Shown: positions 1 to 8,202 of the stretch, in pieces
Layout: every line of letters begins with the position of its first letter
Numbering within the stretch: position 1 is the first letter of the stretch
Source of the DNA: UBA11606 sp049437325
Lineage (GTDB): Bacteria > Actinomycetota > Acidimicrobiia > Acidimicrobiales > Aldehydirespiratoraceae
NCBI GenBank assembly: GCA_049437325.1
Contig: JBMTIM010000010.1
Span: 4,079 to 68,078, forward strand
Direction of reading: 5' to 3'
DNA: 64,000 nt
Position numbers and translations under genes: made by a program
Notes under the pieces: generated by a model
The model's database searches: none
What the model was told of the DNA's origin: nothing
Seen by the model: only the letters and a program-made list of their open reading frames with translations

Positions 1-2056
1 AGGGTTCGCCGTTGATCGAGATCTCGCAGAAGCCGGTGGTGCGGCTCTCACGTTCGAGGTGGACGCTCAGCTCGACATCGCCAGCCGGCACGTCGATCAT
101 CGACTCGACGATCGTGTGGTCGTTGAACGAGTTGTAGTCCGCCACGAGCTTGCCGTTCTGTACGAAGACCGAGAAGCCCGAGTTCTCGTTGCCGGTCGCC
201 CAGAGCACACCGTGATCACCGGGCTCGATGGTCACCCGCGCCGTGAGGTCGAACGAGCGACCCCCGACGGCCGCCGACGGCTGCGAGGGCATCGGTGACA
301 TGGGCGGTCGATACACGTAGTGGCGGTCGGGGCGATGGGGCGAGTGCTCGCTGAGGTGGGGCGCGAACAGTTCGAAGCCGCGATCGTCGAGCGGCAGCAC
401 ACCGTTGCGTTCCGCCTCCTGCCACCACAGATCGACGATCGTCGCGAGCATCTCCGGCTCGGCCTCGGCGAGGTCGTCGAGTTCAGAGGGGTCGTTGTCG
501 ATCCGGTAGAGCTCCCAGGGTTCGGTGTCGAAGTCGTCACCCTGGTTGTGTTTGGTGACGCCCTTCCACCAGGCACCGTCGATCTCGGCCACGAGGGCGC
601 GGCTGCCACCGTTCTCGAAGTACTGGAGGGTGTTGGCGGCCGGGGCCGCGGCGTCGTGGAGGATCGACCGGAACGAACGGCCGGTAACCGGTAGCTGTGG
701 GATGCCCTTGTAGGTCTCGGGCGCGGTGACGCCGAGCAGTTCATAGATGGTGGGAGTGACGTCGGAGACGTTGATGAACTGCTTGCGCATCGTGCCCGCC
801 TCCTCGCCGAGGCCCGCGGGCCAGTGCATGATCATCGGAACGTGGACGCCGCCCTCGTGGGTGTTCTGCTTGTACCACCGGAACGGCGAGTTGCCGGCCT
901 GCGCCCAACCCCACGGGTAGTTGGTGTGGCTGTGGGGGCCGCCGATGTCGTCGATCCGCTCGACCGCTTCCTGCGGGGTTTCGAGGATCCCGTTGAAGAA
1001 CTTCATCTCGTGCATGACCCCGAACGGGCCGCCTTCCTGCGAGGCGCCGTTGTCGGCGAGCACGACGACGATCGTGTTGTCGAGTTCGCCCATGTCGCGA
1101 AGCCCGTCGATCAGGCGGCCGATCTGATCGTCGGTGTGGTCGAGGAACGCCGCAAACGCCTCCTGAAGACGACAGGCCAGCCGGCGGTCGGCTTCGGGCA
1201 TCTCGTCCCACGCCGCCACACCTGGATTGCGCGGAGCGAGCTCGGTGCCGGGCTCGATCACGCCGAGTTCGATCTGGCGTTCGTACCAGCGCTGACGGAT
1301 GATGTCCCAGCCTTCGTCGTACTTGCCTCGGTACTTGTCGAGGTATTCCTGCGGGGCCTGATGCGGCGCATGGGTCGCGCCGAACGGCAGGTAGCCGAAG
1401 AACGGCCGATCGGGCCGCACGCCCTTGCTGTTGCTGATCATCAACAGCAGGTTGTCGACCAGGTCTTCGCTGACGTGGTAGCCGTCCTCGGGACCGGCCG
1501 GCGGGTCGACATGGGTGTTGTCCTGCACTAGCTCGGGATGGAACTGATCGGTCTCACCCTCGAGGAAGCCGTAGAAGCGGTCGAACCCGCGCTGCACCGG
1601 CCAATGGTCGAACGGGCCGGCCGCCGATGTGTCCTGCGTGGGTGCGAGATGCCACTTGCCGGCGCAGAACGTGGCGTAGCCCTCAGCGCTCAGCACCTCG
1701 GCGATCGTGGCGGCCGAATGGCTGATGTAGCCGAGTTGGCTCGGGAACCCGGTTCGCCAGTTCGACACGCCGCGCATGCCGACCGCGTGCTGCGATCGGC
1801 CGGTGAGCAGGGCGGCACGTGTCGGCGAACACAACGGCGTGACGTGGAAGTTGGTGAACTGCACGCCACCGGCACACAGCGCGTCGACGTTGGGCGTGTC
1901 GATGTCGGAGCCGTAGCAGCCGAACTGAGCGAAGCCGAGGTCGTCGATCAACACGATCACGACGTTCGGCGCGTCGTCGCCGGGGTGCGGGGGCTCGATG
2001 AAGTGCGGCGTGGAGTCGGCCAGCGTGCGGCCGATCGTGCCCTGGAACTCGGTCAT
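1..2056 (-). CDS. Type I (formylglycine) sulfatase, 3' end beyond window edge
   Basis: Alkaline-phosphatase-fold sulfatase that would hydrolyse a sulfate ester; the substrate is unknown. About 685 residues are visible and the C-terminus lies outside the window. Metal-binding Asp pair at D38-D39. The CSPTR signature begins at Cys76, the residue converted to formylglycine, and is followed by AALLTGR. No signal peptide is seen. It is a clear paralogue of the sulfatase at 24473-26749, collinear through the N-terminal domain; that gene is 758 aa, so about 70 residues are missing here. The C-terminal part seen near position 1 matches the beta-sandwich tail of that paralogue. It is the last visible gene of an operon and lies 35 nt after an MBL-fold hydrolase. 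An FGE maturase would be needed and is not in the window. Confidence 0.9.
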   Translation of the reverse strand, partial: MTEFQGTIGRTLADSTPHFIEPPHPGDDAPNVVIVLIDDLGFAQFGCYGSDIDTPNVDALCAGGVQFTNFHVTPLCSPTRAALLTGRSQHAVGMRGVSNWRTGFPSQLGYISHSAATIAEVLSAEGYATFCAGKWHLAPTQDTSAAGPFDHWPVQRGFDRFYGFLEGETDQFHPELVQDNTHVDPPAGPEDGYHVSEDLVDNLLLMISNSKGVRPDRPFFGYLPFGATHAPHQAPQEYLDKYRGKYDEGWDIIRQRWYERQIELGVIEPGTELAPRNPGVAAWDEMPEADRRLACRLQEAFAAFLDHTDDQIGRLIDGLRDMGELDNTIVVVLADNGASQEGGPFGVMHEMKFFNGILETPQEAVERIDDIGGPHSHTNYPWGWAQAGNSPFRWYKQNTHEGGVHVPMIMHWPAGLGEEAGTMRKQFINVSDVTPTIYELLGVTAPETYKGIPQLPVTGRSFRSILHDAAAPAANTLQYFENGGSRALVAEIDGAWWKGVTKHNQGDDFDTEPWELYRIDNDPSELDDLAEAEPEMLATIVDLWWQEAERNGVLPLDDRGFELFAPHLSEHSPHRPDRHYVYRPPMSPMPSQPSAAVGGRSFDLTARVTIEPGDHGVLWATGNENSGFSVFVQNGKLVADYNSFNDHTIVESMIDVPAGDVELSVHLERESRTTGFCEISINGEP

Positions 2057-2091
2057 GGGGTGTCTCCTGTCGATCAGTGCGCGTGCGGCGG

Positions 2092-2913
2092 TCAGATGGT
2101 GACGGTGGTGAGGTCGTCGCCAATGACGACCTCACCGTCGAAGAACGCGGCGGCTCGCGCGATCCAGTCGGGGTAGTCGGCCGGTTGCGGGGCGGGGACC
2201 ATGTGGGTCAGCACCAAGCGTTTCGAACCGACCCGCGACGCCGTCTGGGCCGCGTCGGCGACCCCGGAGTGGTACTCGAGGATGTCCTGGACCCCTTCCA
2301 TCGGGATCGGTTCGAGGATGTCGCGCCGCAGCACCGTCTGGACGTACGCGTCGGCATCGCGGGCCAGTTCATCGACGCCATCACACGGCAGCGTGTCGCC
2401 GACCAGCGCAGCAATCGCACCCTCGTGTTCGATGCGGAAACCGATGGTTGGCTTCACCGGCGAGTGCTCGGTCGCTGCAGTGGTGATCTGCACGTCGTTG
2501 ACCGTGAACGAGTCGCCGGGCTCGAGGTCGGTGACCTCGTACTGCGGACCGTTGGTCAGGAAGTCGTGATGCTCGACCCGGTACGAGATGTCGGGTTCGA
2601 GTGCGTGCATCTGGCGTTCGACGAACTGCGTGGTTCCGACCGGACCATAGATCTTCAGGGTCGCGGTCTCCTGCGACATGACCCAGTGCGTGGTGATGAC
2701 GTCGTTGAGGGCACACACATGGTCCGAGTGCAGGTGTGTGACGAGGACGGCGGCGAGGAAGGGAGGACCGGACCCCGCACCGGCGAGGCGCATGACGACA
2801 CCGCGACCGGCATCGACGAGGATGTGCGAGTCCCCCGCCTTCACCAGTGTCGAGGGTCCGGCCCGGTTGGGGTCGGGAATCGGCGTGCCGGTGCCGGTGA
2901 GAACGATTTCCAT
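2092..2913 (-). CDS. MBL-fold metallohydrolase, RNase Z-like
   Basis: 273-aa single-domain metallo-beta-lactamase-fold hydrolase. The metal motif HLHSDH follows strand AAVLVTH, and downstream metal ligands are seen as HSPVKP, LVGDTLPCDG and LTHMVP, the layout of RNase Z-like and lactonase-like members. The start ATG shares one base with the stop of the preceding gene (TGATG), so translation is coupled. It sits between a small beta-rich protein and a sulfatase, which suggests hydrolysis of an ester, lactone or sulfate intermediate in the same pathway rather than tRNA processing; that role is inferred. A fragment of a second copy survives at 26763-26861 next to the paralogous sulfatase. Confidence 0.85.
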   Translation of the reverse strand: MEIVLTGTGTPIPDPNRAGPSTLVKAGDSHILVDAGRGVVMRLAGAGSGPPFLAAVLVTHLHSDHVCALNDVITTHWVMSQETATLKIYGPVGTTQFVERQMHALEPDISYRVEHHDFLTNGPQYEVTDLEPGDSFTVNDVQITTAATEHSPVKPTIGFRIEHEGAIAALVGDTLPCDGVDELARDADAYVQTVLRRDILEPIPMEGVQDILEYHSGVADAAQTASRVGSKRLVLTHMVPAPQPADYPDWIARAAAFFDGEVVIGDDLTTVTI

Positions 2914-3545
2914 CAGCTGTCCTCCTGTGCTGCGTCATGAGCGGCCTTGGTCGCAGGGTGATCGAGTGGCGGTTCGGTGAGCCGGCGCAACCGGTTCCGG
3001 AAGGGCCCGTAGCGCCACACCATCACCGCCTCGTCCCCACTGCCGTCGAGGTGTCGGGTGACGGCCACGACCTTCTTGTTGAACGGTCGTAGCTTGTGCA
3101 CGCCGTCCTCCCATGTCGCGGCCACGCGGATCCGCGGACCGCCGATACCGGCGGTGTCGTCGACACCGTTTTCGAGGGTGCCGTCGCAGAACATGTCATG
3201 GACGAGACCACCGGTGGTGATCGTGATCCGATTCCCGGCCTGTTCGACTCGCTCGACGTGGCCCTTCATGCGGCCCTCGTAGCACTCCCAGACACCGCGC
3301 AGGTCGGCCGCGCCGTCGACGAGCGGCTCGAGGCAGCCATCGAGCGTGCGACTCGGCCAGTCGTTCCACGTCGCATCGGGTGCAGTACGTTCGAGCGGGA
3401 TGTCCGAAGCGGGTGGCCCCGAACCGTCGAGGTCGGGACGGCCATAGTCGGCGGGATTGTGAGGGCGGGCGTACGTTGCGAGCTCGTCGTTGTCGACACC
3501 GCCGAACACCTGCTTGAGTACAGCAACGATCGGGATCTTGGCCAT
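2913..3545 (-). CDS. Uncharacterised beta-rich protein
   Basis: 210-aa protein with no family I can name. Residues about 70-200 alternate short beta strands rich in charged and aromatic residues (GVWECYEGRMKG, ITITTGGLVHD, RIRVAATWEDG, AVMVWRYGP), which looks like a lipocalin or fatty-acid-binding barrel. The N-terminal 65 residues contain a Pro/Asp-rich linker. No signal peptide. The ATG overlaps the stop of the GST-like gene by one base and the stop overlaps the MBL gene start, so it is embedded in a coupled operon. A role in binding a pathway intermediate is a guess from shape and context only. Confidence 0.7.
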   Translation of the reverse strand: MAKIPIVAVLKQVFGGVDNDELATYARPHNPADYGRPDLDGSGPPASDIPLERTAPDATWNDWPSRTLDGCLEPLVDGAADLRGVWECYEGRMKGHVERVEQAGNRITITTGGLVHDMFCDGTLENGVDDTAGIGGPRIRVAATWEDGVHKLRPFNKKVVAVTRHLDGSGDEAVMVWRYGPFRNRLRRLTEPPLDHPATKAAHDAAQEDS

Positions 3546-4726
3546 CAGGTCTCCTCCGGTCCCCAGACTTCCAGGTTGTTCACGCGCTCGACTCGGCGGA
3601 TCGTGCGCAGGTCGAGCCAGGGCTCGAGTCCGCAGGCTCGGAAGACCTCGCGGGCGCGAGCCTGCGCTTCGGGCGCCGCCGCCGCCAAATCGTCGTGCAG
3701 TTTCTGCATCAGCCAGAAGCGGTACGGCATGACGCCTGTGGTCAGCTCGATGCCCCGCCACTCGAAGGTGGCGGTGCCCCGGCCGACGAGCCCCCTTCCA
3801 CCTTTGAGACCGCGGTCGCCGGGTCGCTCGAGTCCGTTCGTTCCCGGTTCGATCTGTGGGTTGGCGGCCAAGTAGTCGTTGGCCTCGTCGACGTGAGCAA
3901 CCAACTCGGGCAGGTACTCGACACTCACGAACCGCATCAGCTCGAGCAGGGTCTCGGGCAAGGTCCCAGAGTCGACGAGCGATCCGTCGTGGTCGGGAAA
4001 TTCGTGGAGATACGGCTCCGAGGTGGTCATCCGCTCGACCCAGCGCCCGACCCGCGGCGCCCGCTGCTTGATCAGTGACGCCGGAGCGGGGTCGCGGTAC
4101 AGATGGGCCCACATCGCGGCGATCAAGCCGAAGTCGCCGATCGTCGGACGCCCGCCGAGCAGGTACGGGTGATGCTCGAGGTGAGCGGAGAAGAGGTCGA
4201 GGAACTCCTCGAACGCGGCTTCGATGAGATCTATCGACTCGGGGACGACGCCGAAGGTCACTGCGGCCTTTCGCATCCGGCCACTGTTGTGGAGGAAGCC
4301 TTCCTCGTCGTGCGTCCCCGGTGGGACCAGAACGGAGAACTCGTCGTTGAGAAAGGCGAGGTTTTGGTCGTCGAAGTTCCAGCGGTAGTGCATCGCCGGA
4401 CGAAGCAGGCCCTCGCCCCCAAAGACCTCGAAGACATGGCTGATCGCAAGGAGCGTCGGGTCGTCGGGGTAGCTGTCGAACGCCCGAAGCCTCTGCCCCG
4501 GCCCGTTCTCGAAGTGGTCGATGATGTCGGCGCCGTCCTGAATGACCTCGCCGTCGGGCGTTTCCAACACCGGGATGATCCAGCGCTTGATCTGCGGCAC
4601 GATCTCCTCGAGGTAGCGCTCACACCCGGGCGACAACTCGACGAAGTCGATGCCTTGGCGACGAAGATACGCCCGCGCCTTGCCGGTGTAGAGCGACACC
4701 GGAGCGCCGTAAAGGGTGTAGGTCAT
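3545..4726 (-). CDS. Glutathione S-transferase-like protein
   Basis: 393-aa protein with an N-terminal thioredoxin-like GST domain (YTLYGAPVSLYTGKARAYL, then a cis-Pro region at IIPVLETPDGEVIQDGADI) and an all-helical C-terminal domain (LLGGRPTIGDFGLIAAMWAHLYRD, typical of GST-C). It is longer than a usual GST (about 220 aa); the last 120 residues form an extra region with no match I recognise. Actinobacteria normally lack glutathione, so another thiol or a non-catalytic role is possible. Position next to a haloalkane dehalogenase suggests detoxification or dehalogenation. The start at 4726 overlaps the upstream stop as ATGA. Confidence 0.8.
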   Translation of the reverse strand: MTYTLYGAPVSLYTGKARAYLRRQGIDFVELSPGCERYLEEIVPQIKRWIIPVLETPDGEVIQDGADIIDHFENGPGQRLRAFDSYPDDPTLLAISHVFEVFGGEGLLRPAMHYRWNFDDQNLAFLNDEFSVLVPPGTHDEEGFLHNSGRMRKAAVTFGVVPESIDLIEAAFEEFLDLFSAHLEHHPYLLGGRPTIGDFGLIAAMWAHLYRDPAPASLIKQRAPRVGRWVERMTTSEPYLHEFPDHDGSLVDSGTLPETLLELMRFVSVEYLPELVAHVDEANDYLAANPQIEPGTNGLERPGDRGLKGGRGLVGRGTATFEWRGIELTTGVMPYRFWLMQKLHDDLAAAAPEAQARAREVFRACGLEPWLDLRTIRRVERVNNLEVWGPEET

Positions 4727-5328
4727 CGAGTTGCCTCCTCGATCGAGGTGACCGGCACGGGTCCGTGGAATCCGGAGCCGTCGACGATCACCAAGCGGGC
4801 CGGATTCGGCAGTGCCGCAACGAGCGGACGGGCCAGCCCGACGGCCCGAGACGACCACTCATCGGGCAGCGCGGACGTAACCTCCCGCCTCGACGTCCAG
4901 GCCGGCACGAGTGCCGTCCCGTCGCCAACATCGAGTACATCGATCGTCCGGCCCGCGTCGAAGCGCACGGTGTGGTGCTTGTCAACCGACAGTTCGTGCA
5001 CTCCGTCGGCGAGCGGAGCGACGGGGCTGGGGACGGCGACCCGGACCATGCGATGTCCGGCCACGTTGCGAACCTCGAGTGGCCCGTCGTCGTCGGCCCC
5101 CGGAGACCGACGGAAGAAGGCGAGGTCGGCACCGGCCGCGCCTGCGCCGGCGAGCAACCAGCCCGCAGGCAGGTCGAGACGCTCGACCGCCGCATGCTCG
5201 ACGACGGTCTGGCAAAGCCACACGCTGTTCGTGGCGATCTCCACCAACTCGAGCCGGACACCAGGGCCGAGGGTCCAGTTGTCGGACCACTCGACGGTGC
5301 CGATCGCGGGGTCGGCGGCGACCGTCAC
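4723..5328 (-). CDS. Uncharacterised operon protein
   Basis: 201-aa protein with no recognised domain. The GTG start overlaps the stop of the dehalogenase gene (GTGA) and its stop overlaps the next ATG, so it is certainly read as part of the operon. The sequence is beta-rich with several hydrophobic strands and no cysteine cluster, signal peptide or membrane helix. The C-terminal half ends with LVIVDGSGFHGPVPV. A helper or binding role in the catabolic pathway is possible but unsupported. Confidence 0.65.
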   Translation of the reverse strand: MTVAADPAIGTVEWSDNWTLGPGVRLELVEIATNSVWLCQTVVEHAAVERLDLPAGWLLAGAGAAGADLAFFRRSPGADDDGPLEVRNVAGHRMVRVAVPSPVAPLADGVHELSVDKHHTVRFDAGRTIDVLDVGDGTALVPAWTSRREVTSALPDEWSSRAVGLARPLVAALPNPARLVIVDGSGFHGPVPVTSIEEATR

Positions 5329-6260
5329 GAGGCCGGCCCCAGCCAGGCGAGCAGTGCGTCGTTGTAGGCCCCAGGGATGTCCTCCTGAAGGAAGTGACCA
5401 CCGCCCTCCAGGATCACGTGGGGTTGCCCGGCCGCGCCGGGAATGCGCTCGACGATCGGCTTCCAGCCGTCGGGAGCGACGGTATCCATGTCGCTGAAGA
5501 TGGTGAGGACCGGCTTGGTCCATTCGTCCAGCACCTTCCACGCCTCGTAGTTCGCCGGGTACATCGGGTTGTCGGGCCGCGTCGGCAGCAGCTGGGTGAA
5601 CGCTCGGCTCCCGATCGTGAGATCGGGATCGGGATAGGGCGCGTGATAGCCGGCGATCTGCTCGGGTGTCGGTTCGTTGGCGAGCACCAGTGGGAGCAGC
5701 GTCCACGGTTCCCATTTCGGTGCGGTGCGAGCCATCTCCTGAAAGTCGGCGTACGGACCGGTGGCGTCGATGTCGGCGGGGAGTGGCTCGGTGATGTCGC
5801 GCCAGGGCAGCCCTGTGTTGGAGATGACCATTCGCTCGACGAGATCTGGTTGCTCGGCAGCGAGCCGCATGCCGATGATCCCGCCCCAGTCGTGCAGCAC
5901 GAAGGTGCACTCCGAGAGCACCAGTTGATCGATGAGCAGACACCGCATCCACTCGACGTGGCGCTCGACCGAGTAGTCGTCGAGCTCTGACGGCTTGTCG
6001 GACATGCCCATGCCGACGAGGTCCGGAGCGATCACCCGATATCCCGCGTCGACCAGCGGGCCGATCTGGTGGCGCCACAGGTACGACCACGACGGATTCC
6101 CGTGGAGCAACACGACGGGCGACGCGAACGGCAAGCCGGCGTCGATGACGTTGATGCTGATGATCTGACCGTCGCCGGACGGGATCTCGACCCAGCTGCG
6201 CTCGGTCGGGTATCCGGGCAGGCCGTCGACAGCGTCGGCCGGACTCTGGAGGATCTTCAC
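5325..6260 (-). CDS. Haloalkane dehalogenase-like alpha/beta hydrolase
   Basis: 311-aa alpha/beta hydrolase of the haloalkane dehalogenase type, which cleaves carbon-halogen bonds hydrolytically. The oxyanion/halide region HGNPSWSYLWR is at 53-63, the nucleophile elbow HDWGG gives Asp124 followed by the halide-binding Trp125, and the catalytic His lies in EGGGHFLQED near the C-terminus. Length is normal for the family. The GTG start at 6260 overlaps the stop of the DUF1330 gene (GTGA). Epoxide hydrolase and haloacetate dehalogenase are alternatives, but the Asn after HG and the Trp after Asp favour a dehalogenase. Confidence 0.85.
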   Translation of the reverse strand: MKILQSPADAVDGLPGYPTERSWVEIPSGDGQIISINVIDAGLPFASPVVLLHGNPSWSYLWRHQIGPLVDAGYRVIAPDLVGMGMSDKPSELDDYSVERHVEWMRCLLIDQLVLSECTFVLHDWGGIIGMRLAAEQPDLVERMVISNTGLPWRDITEPLPADIDATGPYADFQEMARTAPKWEPWTLLPLVLANEPTPEQIAGYHAPYPDPDLTIGSRAFTQLLPTRPDNPMYPANYEAWKVLDEWTKPVLTIFSDMDTVAPDGWKPIVERIPGAAGQPHVILEGGGHFLQEDIPGAYNDALLAWLGPAS

Positions 6261-7078
6261 TGTTTGGCGTCGACCGAGGCCGACAGGCGGTTCAGCGTCG
6301 ACCGGAGGCCGAGCGCATAGGTGTCGGCGATCGCGGTGTTGCGATGATCGTTGTGGGCCTCGACCCGGTCGGGGTCCATCGCCACCTCGAGGAACGCTCG
6401 CCTGCTTGGGAATGTATTGAAGCGCACCTGGTGCCATGTGCGGCCATCGCCGAGGATCGTGCCCTCGGCCGAGAACCAGCCTTCGATCCGCAACCCGTTC
6501 GGTACTGCGACGGTTCCGGCGACCTTCTGGTACTCCTCCATGTGGTCCGGTGTGTGCGTGGCACCGTCCTCCTCGTGGAACCGGATGACGTGCATCATCG
6601 TGTACGGCCCATCTTCATCGGTCGGCGGATGCGGGACATCGTCCCAGTCGACGATCTCGTCATCGGCCGCCTGGGGTATGTCGAGCGGTAGGCAGCCGAT
6701 GACGATGCTCTCGGCCATGCCCGCTTCCTTGTGCTTGTGCGACTCCCGGAAGTCGGCGCGCTCCTGCATCTCGATGAACGCCCGTCGGGTCGGGTACTTC
6801 ACGATCCCGATGCGGTCCCACTCGATGCCGTCGCCGAGGAAGCGATCTTCGACGGTGGCGACGAAGACGAGTTCGGCGCCCACGCCGCTGAGCGACTCGG
6901 TCGGGGTGTACTCGTCGTCGGCTTCCTGCCCCGTGAGCGTGGTCTCCCGTCCGTCGGCGTACTCCGCGACGTCCTTGTAGCGCATCAGGTTGACCATCCA
7001 CACCGGCCCGTCGTCTTCGGGCGCGGTCGTGGCGAGGGTGAGTCCGTACTCGTGGTCGACCTGTCCGTAGTCCGGCAT
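6257..7078 (-). CDS. Tandem DUF1330-like protein, first gene of the operon
   Basis: 273-aa protein made of two DUF1330/dimeric alpha-beta-barrel halves: the first (about 20-125) contains VWMVNLMRYKD and KYPTRRAFIEMQ, the second (about 165-265) contains TMMHVIRFHEE and TFPSRRAFLEVAMDP. Such domains often occur in small monooxygenase-like or dehydratase-like proteins; the reaction here is unknown. I chose the ATG at 7078 because a good -35/-10 pair lies at 7114-7086 and predicts transcription starting near 7079, so the mRNA would be leaderless. The ATG at 7102 would lie upstream of that start. It heads a seven-gene overlapping operon. Confidence 0.75.
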   Translation of the reverse strand: MPDYGQVDHEYGLTLATTAPEDDGPVWMVNLMRYKDVAEYADGRETTLTGQEADDEYTPTESLSGVGAELVFVATVEDRFLGDGIEWDRIGIVKYPTRRAFIEMQERADFRESHKHKEAGMAESIVIGCLPLDIPQAADDEIVDWDDVPHPPTDEDGPYTMMHVIRFHEEDGATHTPDHMEEYQKVAGTVAVPNGLRIEGWFSAEGTILGDGRTWHQVRFNTFPSRRAFLEVAMDPDRVEAHNDHRNTAIADTYALGLRSTLNRLSASVDAKQ

Positions 7079-7085
7079 ACCGGAC

Positions 7086-7114
7086 ACTCTATCTATTGTC
7101 ATCTAGACTGGCAA
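7086..7114 (-). promoter_or_regulatory. Sigma-70-type promoter of the sulfatase-1 operon
   Basis: On the minus strand, TTGCCA (7114-7109) and TAGAGT (7091-7086) are separated by 17 nt. Transcription would begin at about 7079, directly at the ATG at 7078. The spacer is filled by the palindrome at 7093-7117. Confidence 0.55.
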
Positions 7115-7117
7115 TAG
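7093..7117. promoter_or_regulatory. Palindromic operator in the sulfatase-1 operon promoter
   Basis: A 25-bp inverted repeat with perfect outer arms CTATTG (7093-7098) and CAATAG (7112-7117) lies over the -35 box and spacer, the geometry of a repressor site. The TetR gene at 7534-8190 is the obvious candidate regulator. Binding is inferred. Confidence 0.6.
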
Positions 7118-7252
7118 TTGGAGAGGACGGCACCGCCTCCCCTCCGGCGCGTGCCGCGAGGGCCCCGTGCCATGCCGAGCGTCGACAGGTGTCGTGCGCC
7201 CGATGCTGACCATGAGGGCGCCCTCACATCAATGGCTTGCCGAAGGTGCCAC

Positions 7253-7822
7253 ATGATGCGCGACGTCGGGCGCGGCCTCCGGTCGTTCTGGAACGATCCG
7301 TCCGGTCGAGCGATCCTGGGGGTTGCGTTGACCATGATCGGGACCGCCACGGTCTTCTACCGACTCGTCGAAGATCTCGACTGGATCGACAGCCTGTATT
7401 TCTCGGTCGTCACGATCAGCACCGTCGGCTACGGCGACATCTCACCCGAAGCCGTGCCGGGGACGCTCTTCACGATGGCCTATGTGGTCGTCGGGATCGG
7501 CGTTTTTGTCGCCACGGTCTCGACGATCGGTCATCACCAGCTCGCGGTGAAGCAGCCGGCCGAACTGGAGACGCCGGGCGACTCGACGCTCAGAATCGCC
7601 TGGAGGCTCGAGGCGAGGGTTTTGCGCGTCTCGGCCTCAGAAAGGCCCCGGTACTCGCGCAGGAATTCGAGCGAGTCGAGCTGCGTCAACAGATCGCCTG
7701 CGGCGATGACACGCCTCCGTCGCTGCGCGTCCATCTCGCCGAGCTCGGGCGCGAACTGCAGCTCGAACTGCTCGCGCATCAGCGCGCGATTGCGCGCTCG
7801 CGTCTCGTTGACCTGCCGATGA
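7253..7822 (+). CDS. Two-helix potassium channel protein with antisense-overlapping tail
   Basis: Ion_trans_2-type K+ channel pore: first helix about AILGVALTMIGTATVFYRLV, pore helix and selectivity filter STVGYGD, second helix LFTMAYVVVGIGVFVATV. The pore is complete by about residue 95. The frame then continues a further 95 or so codons antisense to the TetR gene, giving a basic, low-information tail that is probably not conserved. The start is uncertain: ATG at 7253 or 7256 keeps about 15 residues before the first helix; an in-frame ATG lies at 7231. No RCK (TrkA-N) domain follows, so gating would be unregulated or rely on a partner. Confidence 0.7.
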   Translation: MMRDVGRGLRSFWNDPSGRAILGVALTMIGTATVFYRLVEDLDWIDSLYFSVVTISTVGYGDISPEAVPGTLFTMAYVVVGIGVFVATVSTIGHHQLAVKQPAELETPGDSTLRIAWRLEARVLRVSASERPRYSRRNSSESSCVNRSPAAMTRLRRCASISPSSGANCSSNCSRISARLRARVSLTCR

Positions 7823-8190
7823 CGTGCCGCGTTGGCGACGGTTGCCCGAAACACCGCAGCGTTGGCGCGGTACAGCCGCACCCGCATCCCGACGAAATCG
7901 TCGATCCGCCGGTCGAGCGACCCCTCACCGATGGCGTGGAGCTTCGAAAGCGATCGTGCGACTTCGTCGTTGCGGGCGATTGCGGCTTCGCGTAGCTCGC
8001 CTGGGTCGGCGAAGTAGCGGTAGAGCGACCGGAGCGACAAACCAGAGCGCTTCGCAGCCTGCTCCATCGACGGGAACATCGCGTCTTCTGCGAACATCTC
8101 GAGCACCACGTCGAGCACCGCCTCGATGTTGCGCTGCCGGCGCGCCACACGACCGTCGATCGGTGTGGTGATCTCGTCGACATCGGTCAT
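7534..8190 (-). CDS. TetR-family transcriptional regulator
   Basis: 218-aa TetR regulator. The N-terminal helix-turn-helix spans about 15-65 (VLDVVLEMFAEDAMFPSMEQ, then SGLSLRSLYRYFADPGEL), and the remainder is a helical ligand domain. It lies between two sulfatase units that both carry ATTG/CAAT-type palindromes (7093-7117 and 11243-11259), so it probably represses one or both, with a pathway substrate as inducer. Its last ~290 nt overlap the convergent channel ORF. Confidence 0.88.
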   Translation of the reverse strand: MTDVDEITTPIDGRVARRQRNIEAVLDVVLEMFAEDAMFPSMEQAAKRSGLSLRSLYRYFADPGELREAAIARNDEVARSLSKLHAIGEGSLDRRIDDFVGMRVRLYRANAAVFRATVANAARHRQVNETRARNRALMREQFELQFAPELGEMDAQRRRRVIAAGDLLTQLDSLEFLREYRGLSEAETRKTLASSLQAILSVESPGVSSSAGCFTASW

Positions 8191-8202
8191 CGATGATCGA
8201 AC

